Shown here piece after piece: positions 17,920 to 27,255 of a stretch of 64,000 bases of DNA. Numbering within the stretch: the first letter of the stretch is position 1; every line of letters begins with the position of its first letter. The notes below the pieces were generated by a model. It saw only the letters and a program-made list of their open reading frames with translations. It was not told the DNA's origin and searched no databases. The position numbers were made by a program, and so were the translations under genes. Source of the DNA: Acetobacteraceae bacterium (GTDB lineage: Bacteria > Pseudomonadota > Alphaproteobacteria > Acetobacterales > Acetobacteraceae); NCBI GenBank assembly GCA_947474705.1, contig CANJJS010000003.1:1-64000 (forward strand), read 5' to 3'.

Positions 17920-18883
17920 CCTGGTCCCCGGACAGTTACCGCTGCGATTCCCCGCCGACACGGAATACGACCCGGCCGGGTTCCTCTCCGCGGACAGCAA
18001 CGAAGCCGCCCGGAACTGGCTCGATCGCACCGAACTCTGGCCGGACCGCCGCCTCGCGCTTTGGGGCGGCGCGGATCGCGGCAAAACCCACCTGCTCCGG
18101 GTCTGGACCACCCGCCGCGGCGCCGAACTGCTGGACGGACGATGCCTCCCGAAAGTCCCGGCGCTCGCCGCCACCGCCGGCGCCGCCATCGACAACGCCG
18201 ACGCCGCGGACGAGCCCGGCCTGCTGCACCTGCTGAACACCGCGCGCGATCTGGGCCGGCCCGTGCTGCTGGCATCGCGCGCGCCGCCCGCGCGGTGGCC
18301 GGTGACGTTGCCGGACCTCGCCAGCCGCCTGAAAGCGATCGTGGCGGTGGAGGTCGGACCGCCGGACGACGACCTCCTGCACGGGCTGCTGCTGCGTTTC
18401 ATGCGGGAACACCGCCTGGCCGCGGACGAGCCGCTGTACCGCCGCATGCTGGTCCAGCTTCCACGCAGCCCCGATGTGCTGCGGGCGGCGGTGGAACGGC
18501 TGGACCGCGATGCCATGGTCTCCCGCCGGCGCAAGATCACCCCGGCCATGCTGACCGCCGCGCTGGCCGATGCCGGGTTCGATGAGACCGAAATGGAGGT
18601 TTCCGGCCCGGCGGCAATTCTCAATTTGGCCGCCGCCGTTCCCCAATCGTCGTTCTCCGGCTCGATTGGTGGGCCGGACGTGCCAGAAGAGCGGCATGGT
18701 GCCGCTCCCCGTCCCCCGATCGAGTCGGGGGATGACGAAAAAGCGCGGCCGGACGCCAGACGGCCGGACGCCAGTCGGCCGGAAGCCAGTCGGCCGGAAG
18801 CCAAAATGAGAATTGCGGCTGGCCCGGATGACAGAGCCGTGAAATCGCCCGCGCCGCCGCCCGATGCCACCGGTTTAGGGTAA
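17912..18883 (+). CDS. hda: Hda-type DnaA-related regulator with a repeat-derived C-terminal extension
   Basis: The first 225 residues form a DnaA-like AAA+ domain: VPGQLPLRFP near the N-terminus (the clamp-binding QxxLxF-like motif), Walker A GGADRGKT, a Walker B-like AAIDNAD, and the sensor/lid ending PAMLTAALADAGFDE. HdaA proteins bind the replication clamp and switch off DnaA after initiation. The family normally ends here; this protein continues for about 95 residues of low-complexity sequence encoded by a palindromic element (18614-18816) with a 15-bp tandem repeat. Start choice: GTG 17912 places the clamp motif close to the N-terminus; TTG 17897 is an alternative. Confidence 0.85.
   Translation: MADLVPGQLPLRFPADTEYDPAGFLSADSNEAARNWLDRTELWPDRRLALWGGADRGKTHLLRVWTTRRGAELLDGRCLPKVPALAATAGAAIDNADAADEPGLLHLLNTARDLGRPVLLASRAPPARWPVTLPDLASRLKAIVAVEVGPPDDDLLHGLLLRFMREHRLAADEPLYRRMLVQLPRSPDVLRAAVERLDRDAMVSRRRKITPAMLTAALADAGFDETEMEVSGPAAILNLAAAVPQSSFSGSIGGPDVPEERHGAAPRPPIESGDDEKARPDARRPDASRPEASRPEAKMRIAAGPDDRAVKSPAPPPDATGLG
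18614..18816. repeat. MITE-like palindromic element inside the 3' end of hda
   Basis: The 17-base arms GCAATTCTCAATTTGGC (18614-18630) and the reverse complement of 18800-18816 agree at 16 of 17 positions and bound about 200 bases. The interior holds a second dyad (TCCCCCGAT, 18712-18720, against GTCGGGGGA, 18724-18732) and a 15-bp tandem repeat. Terminal inverted repeats, small size and internal palindromes are how non-coding MITE or REP elements look. This one is read through in frame. Confidence 0.65.
18747..18806 (+). repeat. 15-bp tandem repeat, four units, in frame in hda
   Basis: Four units of GGCCGGACGCCAGAC-like sequence follow each other (18747, 18762, 18777, 18792). Changes between units are small: GAC to GAA inside the unit, and AGAC, AGTC and AAAA at the ends. 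Each unit is exactly five codons, so copy-number change would alter the protein by RPDAS/RPEAS steps without a frameshift. Confidence 0.9.
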
Positions 18884-19000
18884 TTCGGCATGACCAGCCT
18901 CCATCCACGGCGTAAACGCAACCCCGGCCCGGACCGCCGCGAGACCGATCCGCGTCCGGACACCGCCGTGCCGGAAAGCGGCCACACCAGGAGTGACAAA

Positions 19001-21208
19001 ATGACCCCGCGCGACGATTTCGGTCCCCCAGACGCGCCCGAGATCCCCGAGGTCATCGACGAGGTCCGGGCCTTCGGGCCGGACCGCTTCCTGAACCGCG
19101 AATTGTCCTGGCTGGATTTCAACCACCGGGTCCTGGAGGAAGCGGAAAACGCGCGCCATCCGCTGTTGGAACGCGTCCGGTTCCTGTCGATCAGCGCGTC
19201 GAACCTGGACGAGTTTTACTCGGTGCGGGTCGCCGGGCTGATCGGGCAGGCCAAGGCGGGGGTAACCCAGCCCTCGCCGGACGGGCGGACACCGGCCCAG
19301 CAACTGGCGGAAATCGCGATTCGCGGCGGCACTCTGGTGGCGGACCAGCAACGCATCTGGAACGACCTGCTGGGCCTGATGACCAAGGCCGGGATCGTGC
19401 TGTGCGACATCGGCGCGCTGTCGGACGACGACCGCGTCTGGCTCGACGCCTGGTTCATGGAACGCGTGTTTCCGGTTCTGACCCCGCTCGCCATCGATCC
19501 GGCGCATCCCTTCCCGTTCATCCCCAACATGGGCCTGGTCATGGCCCTCCTTCTGGAACGGTCGCACGACCGCCAGGGCATGCGGGCGATGCTGCCGCTG
19601 CCCGCGCAGGTCGAGCGGTTTATCCGGTTGCCGGGCCAGGAGGGGCAGGAGACGATCCGCTTCATCCTGCTCGAAAACCTGGTGAAACTGTTCCTGGACC
19701 GGGTGTTTCCCGGCTTCACCCTGAACGGCGGCGGGCTGTTCCGCCTGATCCGCGACACCGACGTGGAATTCGAGGAAGAGGCGGAAGACCTCGTCCGATC
19801 CTATGAAACCGCCCTGAAGCGCCGCCGCCGCGGCGTGGCGATCCACCTGCATGTCGATCCCGCGATGCCCGAGGAACTGCGCGCTTTGGTCGCCGGCGAG
19901 CTGCACGCCGAGCCGGACGAGATATACGTGCAGGCGGGCTTGCTGGCGGTGTCTGACGTCAAACAAATGATCGTCGACGACCGGCCCGACCTGCTGTTTC
20001 CGCCCTACACGCCGCGTTTCCCCGAGCGTATCCGCGATTTCGGCGGCGATTGTTTCGCCGCCATCCGCGCCAAGGACATCATCGTCCACCACCCCTACGA
20101 AAGTTTCGACGTCGTGGTGCAGTTCCTGCGCCAGGCCGCCCGCGACCCGGCCGTGATCGCGGTCAAGCAAACGCTTTACCGCACCAGCCAGGACAGCACG
20201 ATCGTCAAGGCGCTGATCGAGGCCGCCGAGGCCGGCAAATCCGTCACCGCCATGGTCGAACTGCGCGCGCGTTTCGACGAGGAAGCGAACATCAACCTGG
20301 CCCGCACCATGGAAGCGGCGGGCGTTCAGGTCGTGTTCGGGTTCACCGAACTGAAGACTCACGCGAAATTGTCGCTGGTGGTGCGCCGCGAAGCCGGGGC
20401 GATCCGGTCCTACGCCCATTTCGGCACCGGAAATTATCACCCGATCACCGCGCGCGTTTACACCGACCTGAGTTTCTTCACCTGCGATCCCGCGATGACC
20501 CGCGACGCGGCGCGGCTGTTCAATTTCATGACCGGTTACGCCCGTCCTGAATCGATGGAAGCGGTGGCGTTCAGCCCGATTTCCACGCGCGACACGTTGC
20601 TGGAGGCGATCGCCCAGGAGGTGGCGTTCGCGAAGGCGCATAGGCCGGCGACGATTTGGTTGAAGATGAACAGCCTCGTCGATTCGCGGCTGATCGACGC
20701 GCTGTACGAAGCTTCCCGCGCGGGCGTGAAAATCGCCGCCGTCGTGCGCGGCATTTGCTGCCTCCGGCCCGGCGTTCCCGGCCTGTCCGAGAACATCAAG
20801 GTCAAATCCATCGTCGGCCGCTTCCTCGAACACAGCCGCGTCTACGTCTTCGGCAACGGGCACGCTTTGCCTGGGCGCCAGGCTCTTGTATTCATCAGTT
20901 CCGCCGACTGGATGGAACGCAACATGGACTGGCGAGTCGAGACGCTCGTGCCGATCGAGAACGCGACGGTGCACGAGCAGGTGCTGGACCAGATCATGGC
21001 GGTGAACCTGAAGGATACGCTGCAATCCTGGGAATTGCGCCAGGACGGGATGTGGAAGCGGTTCGCCGCCGGGCGGCGGCCGATTTCGGCCCATAATTAC
21101 TTCATGACCAACCCATCGCTCTCGGGCCGCGGATCGGCGCTGCACGGACCGGCGGTGGCGTCGCCTTTGCCGCCGGCCCGCCGGCCCGACCGCGTCAGCC
21201 AGGATTGA
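19001..21208 (+). CDS. ppk1: Polyphosphate kinase 1
   Basis: The 735-residue reading has the PPK1 domains in order: N-terminal [20 protein letters not shown], head domain with [14 protein letters not shown], and two C-terminal catalytic domains. The catalytic histidine that becomes phosphorylated is in [16 protein letters not shown]. It makes inorganic polyphosphate from ATP, reversibly. The ATG at 19001 is preceded by AGGAG with 7-base spacing; an in-frame ATG at 18890 would add 37 low-similarity residues. It lies between hda and ppx and probably shares a transcript with ppx, its functional opposite. Confidence 0.95.
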   Translation: MTPRDDFGPPDAPEIPEVIDEVRAFGPDRFLNRELSWLDFNHRVLEEAENARHPLLERVRFLSISASNLDEFYSVRVAGLIGQAKAGVTQPSPDGRTPAQQLAEIAIRGGTLVADQQRIWNDLLGLMTKAGIVLCDIGALSDDDRVWLDAWFMERVFPVLTPLAIDPAHPFPFIPNMGLVMALLLERSHDRQGMRAMLPLPAQVERFIRLPGQEGQETIRFILLENLVKLFLDRVFPGFTLNGGGLFRLIRDTDVEFEEEAEDLVRSYETALKRRRRGVAIHLHVDPAMPEELRALVAGELHAEPDEIYVQAGLLAVSDVKQMIVDDRPDLLFPPYTPRFPERIRDFGGDCFAAIRAKDIIVHHPYESFDVVVQFLRQAARDPAVIAVKQTLYRTSQDSTIVKALIEAAEAGKSVTAMVELRARFDEEANINLARTMEAAGVQVVFGFTELKTHAKLSLVVRREAGAIRSYAHFGTGNYHPITARVYTDLSFFTCDPAMTRDAARLFNFMTGYARPESMEAVAFSPISTRDTLLEAIAQEVAFAKAHRPATIWLKMNSLVDSRLIDALYEASRAGVKIAAVVRGICCLRPGVPGLSENIKVKSIVGRFLEHSRVYVFGNGHALPGRQALVFISSADWMERNMDWRVETLVPIENATVHEQVLDQIMAVNLKDTLQSWELRQDGMWKRFAAGRRPISAHNYFMTNPSLSGRGSALHGPAVASPLPPARRPDRVSQD

Positions 21209-21211
21209 TCG

Positions 21212-22741
21212 ATGCCGTTTACCCCGCAAGCCGGCCTGCCTCGCTGTGCCGTGGTGGATCTTGGCTCGAACTCGGTCCGGCTGGTGGTCTACGAGGGACT
21301 GACCCGTAACCCGACCTCCATCTTCAACGAAAAGGCCGTGTTGCGTTTGGGCCGCGGGCTGCAGGCGACGGGACGGCTGGACGACGACGGCATGGCGCAG
21401 GCGATGACCATCCTGCATCGCTATCGCCGGGTGGCGCAGGCGATGGGCGCCCGCCCCATCGAGGTGCTGGCGACGGCGGCGGTGCGCGAAGCCAGCAACG
21501 GTCCCGATTTCGTCGCGCGCCTGCGCGCGCGCATGCCGGACATCCCGGTGCGCGTTCTGTCGGGCGTGGAGGAGGCAGAATTCTCCTCCGACGGGCTGCT
21601 GTGCGGCATCCCCAACGCGGACGGCGTGCTGGCGGATATCGGTGGCGGATCGCTGGAACTGGTCCGCATGACCGCCGGCCGGCGCGGCACCGCCCTGACC
21701 CTGCCGCTGGGCGTGATCCGCCTGTCGGAACAGTCGGGCGGCGATCCCTCCTCCGCGCGGCTGATCGCCGAGGCGGCGTTCCGCTCGATTGGGTGGCTGA
21801 ACGAGATCGCCGGGCGCGATCTGTATTTGGTCGGCGGCGCCTGGCGGGCACTGGCGCGGATCGACATGATGCGCACGGATTACGCGCTGCGCATGGTGCA
21901 TCATTACGCGATCGGCAAAGATTCGGCACGCGAGCTTTGCACCCGTATCCTCGGCGCCTCCAGCCGCGAACTGGTCCACATGGCCGGTGTCAGCCGCCGC
22001 CGGGTCGAAGACCTGCCCTTCGCCGCCGTGGTGCTGCGCCGCCTGATCCGCATGAGCGGGGCGCGCCGCGTTGTCTTCAGCGCCAGCGGCCTGCGCGAGG
22101 GCTGGCTGATGCGCCAGGTCCCGCCGGATGTGCGCGACGAGGATTCCTTGCTGGCGGCGGGCCACGACCTCGCGCGGTTGCATGGCCGCGACCCGTCGCT
22201 GCCGCCCGCGCTGCTGGCCTGGACCGCGCCGCTGTTCGCGTTCGAAAACGAGGAAGGCGCGCGGCTGCGGGAGGCGGCCTGCTGGATGTCCGACGTCGGC
22301 AGTCACGATCACCCGGAATTCCGGCCGGAACAGGCGTTTTTGCGGGTGCTGCGGCAACCCGGGATCGGGCTCGACCACCCGTCCCGCGCGTTTCTGGGCC
22401 TGACGATCGCGCTGCGTTACGAGGCCGATCCGGGCGCGGCGTTCCTGACCCCGGTGCGCCGCCTCTTGTCCGCCGAGGTCGCGAAACGCGCCGAAGTCCT
22501 GGGGATGGCGCTGCGCCTCGCCTACACGCTGTCGGCCGGCACGCCCGACCTGCTGGCCGGCACCCGCCTTGGCATCGAGGGCCGGCGCCTGGTCCTGCGC
22601 CTCGCCGAAGACAGCGGCGTGTTCGCGGGAGAGAGCGTCGTGCGGCGGCTGACGCGGCTGGCGGAGGCGCTGGGCCTGGAGCCCGCGACGGAGACGATGC
22701 GGCCGGCGGCGGTTGGGTTCGAGCGGATGGAGGTGGCGTGA
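21212..22741 (+). CDS. ppx: Exopolyphosphatase (Ppx/GppA family)
   Basis: The 509-residue protein has the ASKHA phosphatase fold: phosphate loop 1 VVDLGSNSVRLVVYEG near residue 11, the catalytic glutamate in VLATAAVREASN, and loop 2 LADIGGGSLELV near residue 140. The C-terminal half is the HD-like helical region of longer Ppx proteins. It removes phosphate from polyphosphate ends, or pppGpp in GppA. It starts three bases after ppk1 ends, so synthesis and breakdown are encoded together. Confidence 0.94.
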   Translation: MPFTPQAGLPRCAVVDLGSNSVRLVVYEGLTRNPTSIFNEKAVLRLGRGLQATGRLDDDGMAQAMTILHRYRRVAQAMGARPIEVLATAAVREASNGPDFVARLRARMPDIPVRVLSGVEEAEFSSDGLLCGIPNADGVLADIGGGSLELVRMTAGRRGTALTLPLGVIRLSEQSGGDPSSARLIAEAAFRSIGWLNEIAGRDLYLVGGAWRALARIDMMRTDYALRMVHHYAIGKDSARELCTRILGASSRELVHMAGVSRRRVEDLPFAAVVLRRLIRMSGARRVVFSASGLREGWLMRQVPPDVRDEDSLLAAGHDLARLHGRDPSLPPALLAWTAPLFAFENEEGARLREAACWMSDVGSHDHPEFRPEQAFLRVLRQPGIGLDHPSRAFLGLTIALRYEADPGAAFLTPVRRLLSAEVAKRAEVLGMALRLAYTLSAGTPDLLAGTRLGIEGRRLVLRLAEDSGVFAGESVVRRLTRLAEALGLEPATETMRPAAVGFERMEVA

Positions 22742-23199
22742 CCTCGTCGATCCGGCCGGCGGTCACGGCGGATGCTGGCGCCGTCGCCTCGGTCGTCGAT
22801 GCCGCCTATCGCGGCTACATCTCTCGCATCGGCAAAGCGCCTGGGCCCATGCTGGACGATTACCCCGCGCGCATCGCGGCTGGACAGGTCTGGGTGCTGG
22901 AAGCGGGTGGTGTTCCGTCCGGTGTTCTCGTGCTGGAAGAGTCCGAAGACGGCTTCGTGTTGGACAACATCGCGGTGACGCCGGAACGGCATGGACAGGG
23001 CCTCGGACGCGCGCTGCCGATGTTCGCGGAACAGGAGGCGGTTCGGCGGGAGTGGCGGGAAATTCGTCTGTATACGCATGTGCTGATGGTGGAAAATATC
23101 TCGCTTTATAAGCGGATCTTGTATGTCGAGACGGGGCGGAGAACAGAGAAAGGATTCGACCGTGTTTATATGGCGAAATTTTTGACCGCTGGGCTCTGA
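22738..23199 (+). CDS. GNAT family N-acetyltransferase
   Basis: This 153-residue protein begins SSIRPAVTADAGAVASVVDAAY, a typical GNAT strand-helix opening. It has the acetyl-CoA loop VTPERHGQGLGRALPMF (consensus Q/RxxGxG/A) and ends with a LYTHVLMVENISLYKRI segment, where a tyrosine usually acts as general acid. The substrate is unknown. The GTG start overlaps the ppx stop (GTGA) and is preceded by GGAGG, so it is probably translated from the ppk1-ppx transcript. Confidence 0.85.
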   Translation: MTSSIRPAVTADAGAVASVVDAAYRGYISRIGKAPGPMLDDYPARIAAGQVWVLEAGGVPSGVLVLEESEDGFVLDNIAVTPERHGQGLGRALPMFAEQEAVRREWREIRLYTHVLMVENISLYKRILYVETGRRTEKGFDRVYMAKFLTAGL

Positions 23200-23307
23200 A
23201 CGCCGCGTTTGTTTCCCGTGAGTATTCGCGCGATCGCGAGATCGTTCTAAATTATTGAATTTTGCCACGCATCCTGGTCATGGCCCGAACCGATCGGCCC
23301 GCCGGTA

Positions 23308-23679
23308 TCAATCCGACTTCTTAACATCCTTCTCCCGGTCCCGCAGCTTCCCCACGCCTTCCTGCAAAAAGACCGCGTAATCGTAAACCGTCTCGTCTTC
23401 CTGGTTCCAGCACACATACCCCCGGCAATCGGAGGGACGCGCCTCGTAAACCCCGCACATCCGGTCCTCGTTGAGAAACTGACAGGATTTGAACCCCTCC
23501 TTGATTTGTTTCTCGCCCTTCTTCGAAACCTTCAAAATATGCTTTTGCTCGAATTCCGCCACCGTCAGCTTCAAATGCTTCGCCAAACGCCTGACATCGT
23601 CGCGCCCCACCCGCACATATCCCGCCATCCGGCAGCACAGGCTCGGACATTTCACGCAATCCAGGCGAGGATGTGTCAC
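23308..23679 (-). CDS. YkgJ-family cysteine-cluster protein
   Basis: The 123-residue protein carries eight cysteines in the YkgJ pattern: CVKCPSLCC near the N-terminus, then single cysteines in SCQFL, RMCGVYEARPSDCRGYVC. The family is thought to bind zinc or an iron-sulfur cluster; its cellular role is not established. It overlaps the MaoC gene upstream by four bases (ATGA), so the two are co-translated. The C-terminus is rich in charged residues. Confidence 0.85.
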   Translation of the reverse strand: MTHPRLDCVKCPSLCCRMAGYVRVGRDDVRRLAKHLKLTVAEFEQKHILKVSKKGEKQIKEGFKSCQFLNEDRMCGVYEARPSDCRGYVCWNQEDETVYDYAVFLQEGVGKLRDREKDVKKSD

Positions 23680-24146
23680 CGCGCCGGACGCAGACGGAAG
23701 AAATTGATCGGCTTCATCGACATCACCGTCTCGCCACGCTGATTCAACACTTCGGAAAACACGTTCACCACCCCGCGATCCGGCTTCGACCGCGACACAC
23801 GCGCGTCCGTCACCGTCACACGCATCGACAGCGTGTCCCCGGGCCGCACCGGCTGGTGCCAGCGCAACTCGTCGACTCCCGGACCAGGGAGACCGTTTTC
23901 GGGAAGGATGTGGTCGGCATAAAGCCGCATCGCGATGCTGCCCGTATGCCAGCCGCTGGCGATCAGTCCCTGGGTTGGGCCCTTCGCCGCCGCCACCGGG
24001 TCGATATGCATGACCTGCGGATCGAACTGACGCGCGAAGACCAAAATCTCCGCCTCGCTCAGCGAGACCGACCCGAACGCGAACACCGCCCCCACCGGAA
24101 AATCCTCGAAATACTGGGGTCTTTTCGCCGCCTTTGCTTCGCTCAC
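23676..24146 (-). CDS. MaoC-like (R)-hydratase family protein
   Basis: The 156-residue product has a single hotdog domain. The hydratase-2 motif region reads VFARQFDPQVMHIDPVAA, with the Asp and His that bind water, followed by GLIASGWHTGSIAMRL. Proteins of this kind hydrate enoyl-CoA or act on related thioesters. GTG 24146 was chosen because the codons before it show no similarity; it has GGAG upstream. It diverges from the liv operon, with 112 bases between the two starts. Confidence 0.82.
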   Translation of the reverse strand: MSEAKAAKRPQYFEDFPVGAVFAFGSVSLSEAEILVFARQFDPQVMHIDPVAAAKGPTQGLIASGWHTGSIAMRLYADHILPENGLPGPGVDELRWHQPVRPGDTLSMRVTVTDARVSRSKPDRGVVNVFSEVLNQRGETVMSMKPINFFRLRPAR

Positions 24147-24258
24147 GCGCTCCGCCCGTCCTTTGTTGCCGGTTCGCCGTCTACCATGCGATACCCGGGC
24201 CGCCAACGTTCCATCTGGCTACACACCATTGGACCAATATCAAATGGGAGACCGAACC

Positions 24259-25464
24259 ATGCCCTCCATTTCCCGCCGTTCGGTGCTTGGCGGTTCGCTC
24301 GCGGGCGCCGGAACGCTGGCGTTACCCCCCCTGGCGTTACCCCCGCTGACGACACCCGCTTTGGCGCAACCGGCGGTGCTGCGCATCGGCCTGATGCTGC
24401 CCTTCACCGGCACCTTCGCCGCGCTGGGCGAGGCCATCGCCTCCGCCTTCAACCTGCACCTGAAGGAACTCGGCGGCAAAATGGGCGGCCGGACCGTGGA
24501 ACTGGTGCGCGTCGACGACGAATCCGACCCCGCCAAAGCCCCCTCCAACGTCAACCGGCTGCTGGGCCGGGAGAAAGTGGAAGCTCTGGTCGGCACGGTC
24601 CATTCCGGGGTCGTGATGGCGCTGGTCCAGGCGGCCCGCGAACAACAGATCCCGCTGATCATCCCCAACGCGGGCAATGTCGCGGCGACACGGGAACTGT
24701 GCGCGCCGTCGGTGTTCCGCTCGTCCTTCAGCAACTGGCAACCGGCCTACGGCATGGGCAAGGCACTCGCCGCCAAAGGCATCAAAAAGGCCGCATGGGT
24801 GACCTGGGATTACGCCGCCGGCAAGGAATCGGCGGAAGGTTTTGGGGATGGGCTGCGCGCGGGCGGCGCGGAACTGACCAAGGTTCTCACTTTGCCATTC
24901 CCGGAGACCAATTTTCAGCCGCTCCTGGCGCAACTCCCGGGTCTGGGCGTCCAGGCCGTGGGCTCGTTTTTCGCCGGTGGGGGCGCCATCCAGTTCGTCA
25001 AGGACTACGCGGCGGCGGGCCTGCGCGACAAACTGCCGCTGTGCGGATCGGGCTTTCTCACCGAAGGCGTGCTGAAGGCACAGGGCGCGGCGGCCGAGGG
25101 GATACAGACCGCGCTGCATTACGGCGACGGGATCGACAACGCGAAGAACACCGCGTTCCGCGCCGCTTATAAAGCCACCACCAACCGCGACGCCGACGTC
25201 TACGCGGTCCAGGGCTACGACGCCGCGCAGATGCTGGCGATCGGCCTGGCCGGCACCAAAGGCGACGCCGCCGCCGCGAAGGAACTCTCCGCCGCCATCC
25301 GCGCCGCCAAAATCGACAGCCCCCGCGGCGCCTTCACCATCTCCGCCTCCCACAACCCCGTGCAAACCATTTGGCTGCGGGAAGCGAAAAACGGCGAAAA
25401 CCGCGTGATCGGCGCCGCCGCGGAAGCCCTGGCCGACCCCGGCACCGGCTGCAAAGCCGCCTGA
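24259..25464 (+). CDS. livK: Branched-chain amino acid type ABC transporter, substrate-binding protein
   Basis: The 401-residue periplasmic protein has a twin-arginine-like leader (ISRRSVLGGSLAGAG) and a hydrophobic stretch with a repeated LALPP unit, then LRIGLMLPFTGTFAALGEAI, the type I periplasmic fold of family 5/6 (Peripla_BP_6) binding proteins. GLVGTVHSGV-like and GYDAAQMLAIGL segments continue the fold. The ligand may be a branched-chain amino acid, amide or aromatic compound. ATG 24259 follows GGGAG by 8 bases. It is the first gene of a complete K-H-M-G-F operon. Confidence 0.9.
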   Translation: MPSISRRSVLGGSLAGAGTLALPPLALPPLTTPALAQPAVLRIGLMLPFTGTFAALGEAIASAFNLHLKELGGKMGGRTVELVRVDDESDPAKAPSNVNRLLGREKVEALVGTVHSGVVMALVQAAREQQIPLIIPNAGNVAATRELCAPSVFRSSFSNWQPAYGMGKALAAKGIKKAAWVTWDYAAGKESAEGFGDGLRAGGAELTKVLTLPFPETNFQPLLAQLPGLGVQAVGSFFAGGGAIQFVKDYAAAGLRDKLPLCGSGFLTEGVLKAQGAAAEGIQTALHYGDGIDNAKNTAFRAAYKATTNRDADVYAVQGYDAAQMLAIGLAGTKGDAAAAKELSAAIRAAKIDSPRGAFTISASHNPVQTIWLREAKNGENRVIGAAAEALADPGTGCKAA

Positions 25465-25483
25465 TCCGGCGAGGGAGCAATCG

Positions 25484-26344
25484 ATGGAGGGCTTCCTCGC
25501 GCAACTCCTGAACGGGCTGCAATACGGGCTGCTGCTGTTCCTGATCGGCAGCGGCCTGACATTGATCTTCGGGGTCATGGGCGTCATCAACCTGGCCCAT
25601 GGCAGCCTGTTCATGATTGGCGCCTATCTGGCCTATGTCGTGGCCACCCTGACCGGCGAATTCTGGCTGGCCCCGCCCGCCGCCGTGCTGGGCGGCCTCG
25701 CCTTCGGCGCCCTGCTGGAACGCGGGTTGTTTCGAAAATTCCGGGAGCGGGAGCACCTGGATCAGGTGCTGCTCACCTTCGCGCTGATCCTGTTGTTCGA
25801 GGAAGCGCGCGCGGCCCTGCTGGACAACCAGTTCCACGCGGTCGCGGTGCCGCCATCGCTGGATTTTTCGATCCCGGTGACCGGCGGCTTCGCCTACTCG
25901 GCTTACCGGCTGGCGGTGCTGGCGATCTGCCTCGCCGTCGCGGCCGTTATGTTCGCCTTCGTGGAACGGACCCGGATCGGGGCGTCGATCCGCGCGGCGG
26001 CGGAAAATCCGGAAATGGTCGATTTGCTGGGGCTCGACGCGCGGTCGATCCACACGCTTGTTTTCGCCGCCGGGACCGCTTTGGCGATGCTGGCGGGCGC
26101 CCTGGCCGCGCCGTTGCAGTCGGTCTACCCGGGCATGGGCGACGGATTCCTGATCCTGTCCTTCATTGTCGTCGTCATCGGCGGTCTGGGCTCGATCGCC
26201 GGGGCGTTCTGGGCCGCGTTGCTGGTCGGATCGATCGATACGCTCGGCAAGGTTTACGCGCCGCAGATCGCGGGGATCTCCGTGTGTGTCCTGATGGCGG
26301 CCGTGCTGCTGTGGCGGCCCAACGGATTGTTCGCGCGCGGATGA
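25484..26344 (+). CDS. livH: Branched-chain amino acid type ABC transporter permease LivH
   Basis: The 286-residue protein has about eight membrane helices and the LivH features FGVMGVINLAHGSLFMIGAY near residue 30 and SFIVVVIGGLGSIAGAFWAAL near the C-terminus, the cytoplasmic loop that contacts the ATPase. It forms the inner-membrane channel with LivM. It starts 19 bases after livK with a GAGGGAG site and overlaps livM by four bases. Confidence 0.93.
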   Translation: MEGFLAQLLNGLQYGLLLFLIGSGLTLIFGVMGVINLAHGSLFMIGAYLAYVVATLTGEFWLAPPAAVLGGLAFGALLERGLFRKFREREHLDQVLLTFALILLFEEARAALLDNQFHAVAVPPSLDFSIPVTGGFAYSAYRLAVLAICLAVAAVMFAFVERTRIGASIRAAAENPEMVDLLGLDARSIHTLVFAAGTALAMLAGALAAPLQSVYPGMGDGFLILSFIVVVIGGLGSIAGAFWAALLVGSIDTLGKVYAPQIAGISVCVLMAAVLLWRPNGLFARG

Positions 26345-27255
26345 CCCGGCCCGGCGCGCGCGGCAATCTGTGGCTGGGACTCGCGGCCTTGGCGCTGGCG
26401 TCGATGCCGCTTTGGGCCGCGCCGTGGCATATGCAACTGGCGTCCACGGCGGCGATCGCGGCGATGTTCGCGTTGTCGTTGCAACTGCTCGCCGGTGGCG
26501 CGGGCCTGATCAGCCTGGCCCATGCCGGATTTTTCGGGTTGGGCGCCTACAGCGTTTACCTGCTGGGCGGCGGACGCTCCATCTTCCTGACCCTGCCCGC
26601 GGCGGCGCTGCTCGCCGGGCTGGCCGCGGCCGCGACCGGATATCTGGCCCTGAGAACACGCGGGTTTTACTTTCTGATGACGACCCTGGCCTTCGGTCAG
26701 ATGTTGTTCTTTCTGTTTCACGACACGCCGCTGGGCGGCGGCGCCGACGGCGTCTTCATCGCCCGCCCGGACATGATCTGGACGGTGCCGAAAGCGGCCC
26801 GTCCGGTGGTGTTTCTGCTGCTGAACCTGACCATTCTGACGGCGATGTATCTGTTTCTGTGGAAACTGATGGGGTCGCTGTTCGGCCATGCGTTGTCCGG
26901 CATTCGCGCCAACGAGGACCGGATGCGCGCCATGGGCCACGACGTCGCGGGCCTGAAACTGACGGCCTTCGTCCTGGCCGGTGCCTTGGCTGGCGTCGCG
27001 GGCCACATGGCCGCCGTCACCGACGCCTTCGTCAGCCCCGAATTGCTGGGCTGGCACCACGCCGCCGAGGCCCTGTTGATGATCCTCCTTGGCGGGATCG
27101 GCCATCTGCACGGTCCCATCCTTGGCGCCTTCGCGCTGACCGCGATCCGCGAAGTGGGGCAATCCATCACGGAGCGGCAACGTTTGGTGGAGGGTCTCGC
27201 GATCCTCGCCGCGGTGTTGTTGCTGCGCCGTGGCATCGCGGGGTTGCGCCGGTGA
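26341..27255 (+). CDS. livM: Branched-chain amino acid type ABC transporter permease LivM
   Basis: This 304-residue permease has the LivM signature GAGLISLAHAGFFGLGAY near residue 55 and a second cytoplasmic loop GIRANEDRMRAMGHDV, followed by LLMILLGGIGHLHGPILGA. The loops are the coupling helices for LivG and LivF. It is shorter at the N-terminus than E. coli LivM, as is usual in this family. ATG 26341 overlaps the livH stop codon, and its own stop overlaps the GTG of livG. Confidence 0.92.
   Translation: MTRPGARGNLWLGLAALALASMPLWAAPWHMQLASTAAIAAMFALSLQLLAGGAGLISLAHAGFFGLGAYSVYLLGGGRSIFLTLPAAALLAGLAAAATGYLALRTRGFYFLMTTLAFGQMLFFLFHDTPLGGGADGVFIARPDMIWTVPKAARPVVFLLLNLTILTAMYLFLWKLMGSLFGHALSGIRANEDRMRAMGHDVAGLKLTAFVLAGALAGVAGHMAAVTDAFVSPELLGWHHAAEALLMILLGGIGHLHGPILGAFALTAIREVGQSITERQRLVEGLAILAAVLLLRRGIAGLRR

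Noticed and set aside
18875-22378. An open frame of more than 1100 codons on the minus strand opposite ppk1 and ppx
   Set aside because: It mirrors the third-position GC bias of ppk1 and ppx, which have complete family motifs; the reverse product is compositionally biased and has no domain.
24321-24350. Direct repeat in the livK signal peptide region (two LALPP units)
   Set aside because: It is a short, low-complexity repeat in a hydrophobic leader; common by chance in GC-rich signal peptides.
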